From assembly GCF_016808095.1 (NCBI RefSeq), contig NC_068975.1:7442001-7506000 (forward strand): a stretch of DNA of 64,000 bases, read 5' to 3'. The position numbers were made by a program, and so were the translations under genes. Shown piece after piece: positions 58,392 through 64,000 of this stretch (the first letter of the stretch is position 1; each line of letters opens with the position of its first letter). The notes under the pieces were generated by a model, which did not search any database, was not told where the DNA came from, and saw only the letters and a list, made by a program, of their open reading frames with translations. The stretch comes from Vigna angularis. Its lineage: Eukaryota > Streptophyta > Magnoliopsida > Fabales > Fabaceae.

Positions 58392-59503
58392 ATGTGTTCT
58401 GAAAATGGAGATTTTTCTGTGCAAGTGACGAACGAAGAGGTGGTGGCAGCAGTGTTACCAATGCAGGAACATTGGCTTCCACTCTCTAACCTTGACCTGC
58501 TTCTACCTCCATTGGATGTAGGAGTATTCTTTTGCTACAAGAACCCTATTATCACATCCAAACCCATGGAAGATAGTGCCACCAACAAAATCAGCTTTGG
58601 AACCATGGTGGGGTCTTTGAAGAAGGCCTTGGCACAAACCCTAATCTCTTATTATGTGTTTGCAGGTGAAGTCATGCTCAACAGCATGGGTGAACCTGAA
58701 GTTCTCTGTAACAATCGTGGTGTTGATTTTGTTGAAGCTCAGGCAGATGTTGAACTCAAGAACCTCAACTTTTACAACCCAGACCAATCTATTGAAGGCA
58801 AGTTTGTTCCAAAGAAGAAGAATGGTGTGCTTGTTGTACAGGTAGTACATGCATTTAACTAAATAGTGGTTGATATGCATGATATATATACGTTGGTGGC
58901 TATGTCTTATGGTCTTTCAAACGGGATTCATACAAAAGATATAAGATATCTACAACACGCGTTAAATTTATATAAATAATTATTATCATCTTTAATTTTA
59001 AATCTTAAAACAATAAATTTATAAATAAAAATTATGTTATAGACTTTCTTATATTTATCACACTTAGATTCACATTTTTAATTTTTAATGATATGAACTC
59101 ATATATCACATTTATGATATAAATAATTTATGTTCTTTCTGTGCTAAAAGTTCTTAGGTGTCTAAATATCATTTTTTTTTCTTTCCGCGTGTTCACATGA
59201 ACGGTGTTTAATGTCAAAACTTAGTACTTCCTTAAAAGAACAAACATTGGTCCAAGTTGAATTTTATCTAAGAGAATTGTATGTGTTCCAAATCTTGTAA
59301 GTTGTGTGTTGTAGTATAAAGGTGCCTATAATTAATGCCACCTACTTGCATTGTCAATGCAATCGGCAATCATCACACATGTATATAGATGACAGCGTAA
59401 CGGAGATACATTTGATATGATTTTGTGGCTCAAGCCTAACCACGTTTCTATAATTTGCTTTTGAGGTTCTCAAATAGTATAGCATCCTTTTGTATATACA
59501 TAA

Positions 59504-59570
<67 letters not shown>

Positions 59571-59607
59571 TACATATATACATATATATATACATATATA
59601 TATATAT

Positions 59608-59650
<43 letters not shown>

Positions 59651-62305
59651 ACATGTTATTAATATTCATTATTTTATATTTTTCTATAATATTATATCAT
59701 TTATCCTGCTTAATTTTTCTCTTTATAAAATTTAATTAGGTGTCTATTAGAATTGGTGTTCACCCAATTTTTTTCTCAATGCAAAGAGTGATATATAAAG
59801 TAAGGAGAATAGAAAGGATGGAAAAAGAGAGAGTTTTACTAAAATGTTTGTAATATTTTGTACAAATATATAATGAATGTAATGTATATGAATCATAGCT
59901 TAAATTTTTATACACATGAAAATTAAATATAATAAAAACTACATAACTTATTATTATGATAAGTTTTATTATACTCATGATAAAACGGAGTATAGTTTAA
60001 TACTTTCTGAATCTTTTCCTATTTTTCATAGCATTTCTTATAAAAAAAATTCTTTTTTATCACATTATTTATTATATTTTCATTTCATTTCTTTTAGTAT
60101 TTCTTTTATTTACGCATTCCACACAGAGCTATTAATTCTATTCAAGGAAGAAATATTATTAAATATTGGATATTTGCCTTAGGAAAAAAGTTTCTCTTCA
60201 ATATACCTAACTCTAGGAAAATCATAACATGCAGTGAATTCAAAGATTCAGGCTTAATTAGTGCACTGAAAAATCAATACAAATGTATTAGCAACTGTTA
60301 AACGAACCGTTCTAAAAAGTCATTTACTGGGACTAATAAAAAACAGTTGATTAAGTTTAATTAGTAATATCATATAATAAGTTTAAATTTTAGTTCAGAA
60401 GTATGCTGATAAAAAACATACAGAGCTTACAAAGTAACTAATTCATTGAATCAAGCTAATTCTTGACCACTTCTATTTGTAAAGGAACATTGTTTTCGTT
60501 CATACAAAAATTTTTTTTTAACTACTCATTTAATATATATATATATATGAAGAAGAGTTTGTCCATTAATTTAGAATATAATATTTTCTATATTTTCATA
60601 ATAATGTTTTCTTAAAATAATCAAATCCTATATAAGAGGGAGAGATACTAAGAGATTTAGTGGGTTTCGAGTTGCAACAAACGTATTTTTATTGGTGTTG
60701 GAACAGGTTTGAATCACAATATTAATATTAGAATGTTTGTTTGGAACACAATTAGTGTTTGATTAATCCTATAGTCTTACTACACTCAAATGAAGTAGTT
60801 AGTATCTCAGTGGCTGTTGTTGTCGCATTAATCCCCGCATATAACGGAAACAAAAGTACGTATATAATACACTAATAATAGTTCACAATTTTGATGTCTT
60901 ATATTTTTAATTTATTTTTAGCATGTCACTGTCATAACTTATATTTTATTTTCAACTTTTTCTCCCCCACTTTTTAATCAGCTAGGGAAAGAAATTAGGT
61001 GTTGAATCTTTTTCTGTGACGCAAAGTCAAATCCAGAAACCTAACTTAGCGAACTTACCCGAAAAATCATATCAAACATGTACGGTAACAAAAAAAATTT
61101 CGAACAGAGAACGTGATTATTTTACTTTAAATTTTGATAACATAATCTTTTTATTTTTTTTAAAGAATAATAAAATTTCGACTGAATTCATTCAAATCAA
61201 TCTTAATTGTATTATTTTTTTATGAAAATATGTTATAGTGAATATATATAATTTAGCATTTTAATTTGAAGAATTGATGTGTGTATATATATATATATTT
61301 TAAAGTTATGATAATTAAATGTTTCAATTTCAGACCACCGCACTTAAGTGTGGAGGAATAATAGTGGCATGTACATTTGATCATCGCATATCAGATGCAT
61401 ATTCAACAAACATGTTTCTTGTTTCATGGGCTGCCATGGCCCACCCCACAATTACCATTCTCTCCACCACTTCCTGCCATCCATGTTTTCGTCGCTCTCT
61501 TCTCAATCCTCGTCGTCCAGGTTCCATCCACCCTTCTTTGAACCAAATGTACACTTCTATCTCCCATCTCCCTCTCCCTCCCCCTCCCACCACCACTGCC
61601 ACCGCCACCGCTCTCCTTAGTCGTATATACTTTGTCACGGCAGAGCAACTTCACCATATGCAGTCCCTCGCCGTCACACGCACGAAGCTGGAGTGTTTCT
61701 CGGCTTTCTTGTGGAAGATGGTTGCATGTGCAGCTTCAAGAGACACAAATAGTAAAAGAGCTACTGTCAAAATGGGCATTGTGATTGATGGAAGGAAGAG
61801 ACTAGGCAATGGTGACAAAGAGAGCGAAGCAATGATGAAGTGTTACTTTGGGAACGTGCTTTCCATACCCTTTGGAGGGAAACTAGTTGAGGAGTTGGTG
61901 AAGGAGCCATTAGGGTACGTGGTCGAGGATGTTCACGAGTTTTTGTCGGTGGCCACCACGGAGGAGCATTTCTTAGGACTAATTGATTGGATGGAGGCTC
62001 AGAGGCCGATTCCTGGAGTGTCAAGAATTTATTGTAATCGTGCCGACGAGGGACCAGCCTTTGTGGTGTCGTCCGGTCAAAGGTTTCCAAAGGAGAAGGT
62101 GGATTTTGGGTGGGGGAAAGCAATTTTTGCATCGTACCATTTTCCTTGGGGCGGCGAAGCTGGTTATGTTATGCCAATGCCAAGTCCTTTGGAGAATGGT
62201 GATTGGGTTGTGTACATGTACCTTGCAAAGAAGCACTTGGACATCATAGAGACTGAAGCTGCTCATGTGTTTAAGCCCTTGACTTGGGATTACCTTAACA
62301 AATAA
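58392..62305 (+). CDS. BAHD acyltransferase, hydroxycinnamoyltransferase-like, two exons
   Basis: Exon 1 is 58392-58841 and exon 2 is 61334-62305, joined in phase 0 to 473 residues, a normal BAHD length (430-480). The intron has GT/AG ends and sits between LVVQ and TTALKCGG, where BAHD genes usually carry their conserved intron. The active-site HXXXD motif is HRISD (His167, Asp171). The structural DFGWG motif is at 407-411. The N-terminus has the [16 protein letters not shown] pattern seen in hydroxycinnamoyl/coniferyl alcohol acyltransferase-like members. Known: BAHD enzymes transfer acyl groups from CoA thioesters to alcohols or amines in the cytosol, with no signal peptide. The acceptor cannot be told from sequence. 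A His/Pro/Thr-rich loop at about residues 230-250 is unusual. No stops or frameshifts are seen, so it is probably functional. Confidence 0.92.
59505..59648. repeat. (TA)n microsatellite in the BAHD intron
   Basis: About 145 bp of TA with scattered C bases (tacata interruptions after 59560). Likely length-variable between individuals. Frames across it on both strands are artefacts. Confidence 0.95.
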
Positions 62306-62744
62306 TCGTTGATATGTTGTTGTTAAGTATGATGTTAATTTACTCTTTTATGTCTTTTTAACCAGCCATTTAGTTGTTGTAACAAAACTTATGTTTGGTG
62401 GTTGTTTTTTTCAAAGCTAGTAAAGTGTGATAAAACGTTAATCTGAAAGGGTTTGTTTTTCTTAAGATAAGATCATCTAACCAAATGTTGTTTTGAACCT
62501 AACATAACTTCTACAAGAAAATAATGACTTAATTGTCTAGGAAAATGTATTAGAAGTGTTAAATGTTATTCTTTTAATGTACATAACCGATCTAGAGTTT
62601 CTTATAACTAAGAAGGTCTAACGCATGTTTGATAAGCACTACATGAGATACATTTCATAACATAGTGTCTAATCATGAAAGCATCTTGATAAAAAAAAAG
62701 TTAGACAGTTTAAAATACATATACTAATAAAAATATGGATTTTA
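62306..62744. other. 3' flank of the BAHD gene
   Basis: T-rich early part compatible with a 3' untranslated region (62306-62420), but no clear AATAAA signal close to the stop. The rest is AT-rich non-coding DNA up to the candidate CACTA terminus. Confidence 0.5.
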
Positions 62745-63233
62745 CACTAATCTAAAATAAGTTTCTTATAATTACGATTTAAACTTGTTAAAATATCAGG
62801 TATAAAAAATAACGTGATAGTAATATCATAAATAAAATAAACTTTTTTATATCGATTATACTAAAAACTGGTATAAAAATAGGATAATGGCAAAAGCGTG
62901 ATAAATAATAAGTAATTCTACATCTGTTAAACTCTAAATAGATATAAAAGGTCATTTTTTGTACCGACACTTAAAACCGGCATGGAATATAATATGCTGG
63001 CGCTTTTTCACACTTAACTTCTGCGCGTATCTTTATTTTCACGCTGCACTTCTAATTCTTCTTCGACAAGCTCCTCTATTTTCAGCGCGGAGTTCAAAAT
63101 CGTCAACGTCTGCAACGCCGCGTCCCTTTCCAGTTCTCCAAATCATTGCTTCACTTCCGCGCGCGTCTTCACTTTCACGCCGCACTTCTTTTCCTTTGCT
63201 TCTAATTCGCCATTATCGTCGAATGCCACCACC

Positions 63234-63530
63234 GTGCCTTCCAAAACACAGCAACAACAAGCACAAGAGCATGCCTCTTTATGTGAAGAAGCTTCTAGAA
63301 AGTTTCCTTCTCTCATCGCTGAATCCGCGATCGTCACTAAAATAATCCATGTCGACGACATCATTCCCCTTTTCAAGGGCTTCAGAATTTGGCTCTCTGA
63401 ACCTTCGATGCTCTCCTCCTCTCTCTCCCCGGGTTCGATTGTGTCGATAATCACCATTATGTTCGAATTGATACAATTCATTTCCCTCAACACTAATAAA
63501 TCCCTAGGGTTTTGCTCTTCCTTTAATTAG
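63234..63530 (+). pseudogene. CIP111-like AAA-ATPase, N-terminal fragment
   Basis: A 98-codon frame starting with GTG where an ATG would be expected (VPSK in place of the family's MPSK start). It then carries CEEASRKFPSLIAESAIV and FRIWLSEPSMLSSSLSPGSIVS. These resemble the first exon of calmodulin-interacting protein 111, a CDC48-type AAA ATPase. After that segment it leaves the family and ends at TAG. The AAA domains are absent. As the start codon is changed and the gene is cut, I call it a fragment. Similarity is from recollection of the family and should be confirmed by search. Confidence 0.55.
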
Positions 63531-63592
63531 AAGTTTTTGAGAAAATGATGTGGTTTGAAGTCATATTTTATGATTTATTATTGTTTTTGTAG

Positions 63593-63703
63593 AATCGCGA
63601 TGCTCAGTCCTTGCTTCCTCTAACAGTGAAGCAAATATACGATGCGCTTCGAACAAACGATGATAAAGCCAATTTCATTGTTGACGGTGTGGACGTTAAT
63701 AAT
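63593..63703 (+). pseudogene. RPA32-like (replication protein A subunit 2) internal exon
   Basis: A 37-codon exon with tttttgtag before it and gtacgt after it. It encodes NRDAQSLLPLTVKQIYDAL followed by FIVDGVDVNN, the segment just before and at the start of the OB fold of plant RPA32. RPA binds single-stranded DNA in the nucleus. The preceding sequence is not an RPA N-terminus but the CIP111-like fragment, and the next OB-fold exon is not found in the 300 bp left. It is either a captured fragment or part of a gene running out of the window. Confidence 0.6.
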
Positions 63704-64000
63704 GTACGTTCTCCTTGAATCTCTGTTGGTTAATTTGGTTAAAGTTTGGAGGTTCTGACAATTGGAGCAACTTTTACCGTGGTCATGGCAAAACCTTTTG
63801 CTGGGATTCGGTTTCCTACTATTCCTGTCGACCACAAGGCACATTGTAAGGTTCTATATCTCGAATACACGTATACATAGATTACTACTCTTTGCTCTAA
63901 GACAATTCAGCTACTTCTTGAATCATATCTACTGCATAACATCACTCCCTATTTTGTGTGTTTGCGTACATGAATATACAAGATTTATTTGTTAGTACTT

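Larger units (their letters stand above)
62745..64000 (+). mobile_element. Probable gene-capturing CACTA element, left end
   Basis: Starts CACTAATCTAAAATAAG at 62745, followed by a series of imperfect palindromic halves typical of CACTA ends: tacgatttaaacttgtta, atcgattatactaaaaactggtat, atctgttaaactctaaatagat and accgacacttaaaaccggc (62776-62990). Interior GC-rich sequence holds pieces of two unrelated host genes. The right end is outside the window, so the duplication and second terminus cannot be checked. Confidence 0.5.

Noticed and set aside
59354..59739. Open frames of alternating Tyr and Ile on both strands
   Set aside because: They come from the TA microsatellite inside the BAHD intron.
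61381..62266. Several ORFs of 64-121 codons on both strands across BAHD exon 2
   Set aside because: They are shadows of the real exon; only the frame with HRISD and DFGWG matches a family.
63143..63493. 116-codon minus-strand ORF opposite the CIP111-like fragment
   Set aside because: The plus-strand frame has recognisable family text; the minus frame has none.

Overview
This window looks like nuclear DNA from a flowering plant, most likely a papilionoid legume. It is AT-rich and intron-bearing, and packed with nested CACTA, Ty3/gypsy and Ty1/copia elements. The legume assignment is inferred from overall resemblance of repeats and proteins and was not tested by a search. I find one convincing intact host gene, a two-exon BAHD acyltransferase at 58392-62305. 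Almost everything else is transposon-derived.

Layout. 1-1975 is the 3' end of a CACTA element whose gene ends in an Ulp1-type protease domain. 1976-5220 is AT-rich and gene-poor. About 5230-8450 is a decayed CACTA element with a truncated TNP2 transposase on the minus strand. 8450-11690 holds no recognisable gene, and 11690-13051 looks like a decayed Copia LTR. 13056-20132 contains copies of one Ty3/gypsy LTR family (family A, starting TGATAA) in both orientations around a decayed minus-strand gag. 20133-24876 is a second, longer copy of the first CACTA element: a TNP2 tail broken by one stop codon, and an apparently intact 11-exon Transposase_24-Ulp1 fusion gene. 25643-26824 is a solo LTR with matching target-site duplication (TSD). 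28029-38720 is a compound family A element with three LTRs and two internal regions. Its first LTR is split by a 1.2 kb insert that looks mitochondrial. Its internal regions carry gag and protease but no reverse transcriptase.

40925-54405 is a nested stack. A TNP2 pseudogene is split by a CACTA element (41740-54340, TSD GGT). That element contains a Ty3/gypsy element (from 41906), which in turn holds a nearly complete Ty1/copia element (43322-51987, TSD ATAGG) and a small CACTA derivative (52162-52941). The Copia element carries gag, pol and a long extra ORF between pol and the 3' LTR. A non-autonomous CACTA element (55294-57781) follows.

The BAHD gene comes next, with a TATA box, the family's conserved intron position and both signature motifs. 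From 62745 to the window end, a probable CACTA terminus precedes fragments of two unrelated host genes, a CIP111-like AAA ATPase and an RPA32-like subunit. This suggests a gene-capturing transposon.

The transposon genes act for their own elements: the TNP2 and Transposase_24 proteins for cut-and-paste movement, gag and pol for retrotransposition. The BAHD enzyme probably acts in cytosolic phenylpropanoid or ester metabolism.
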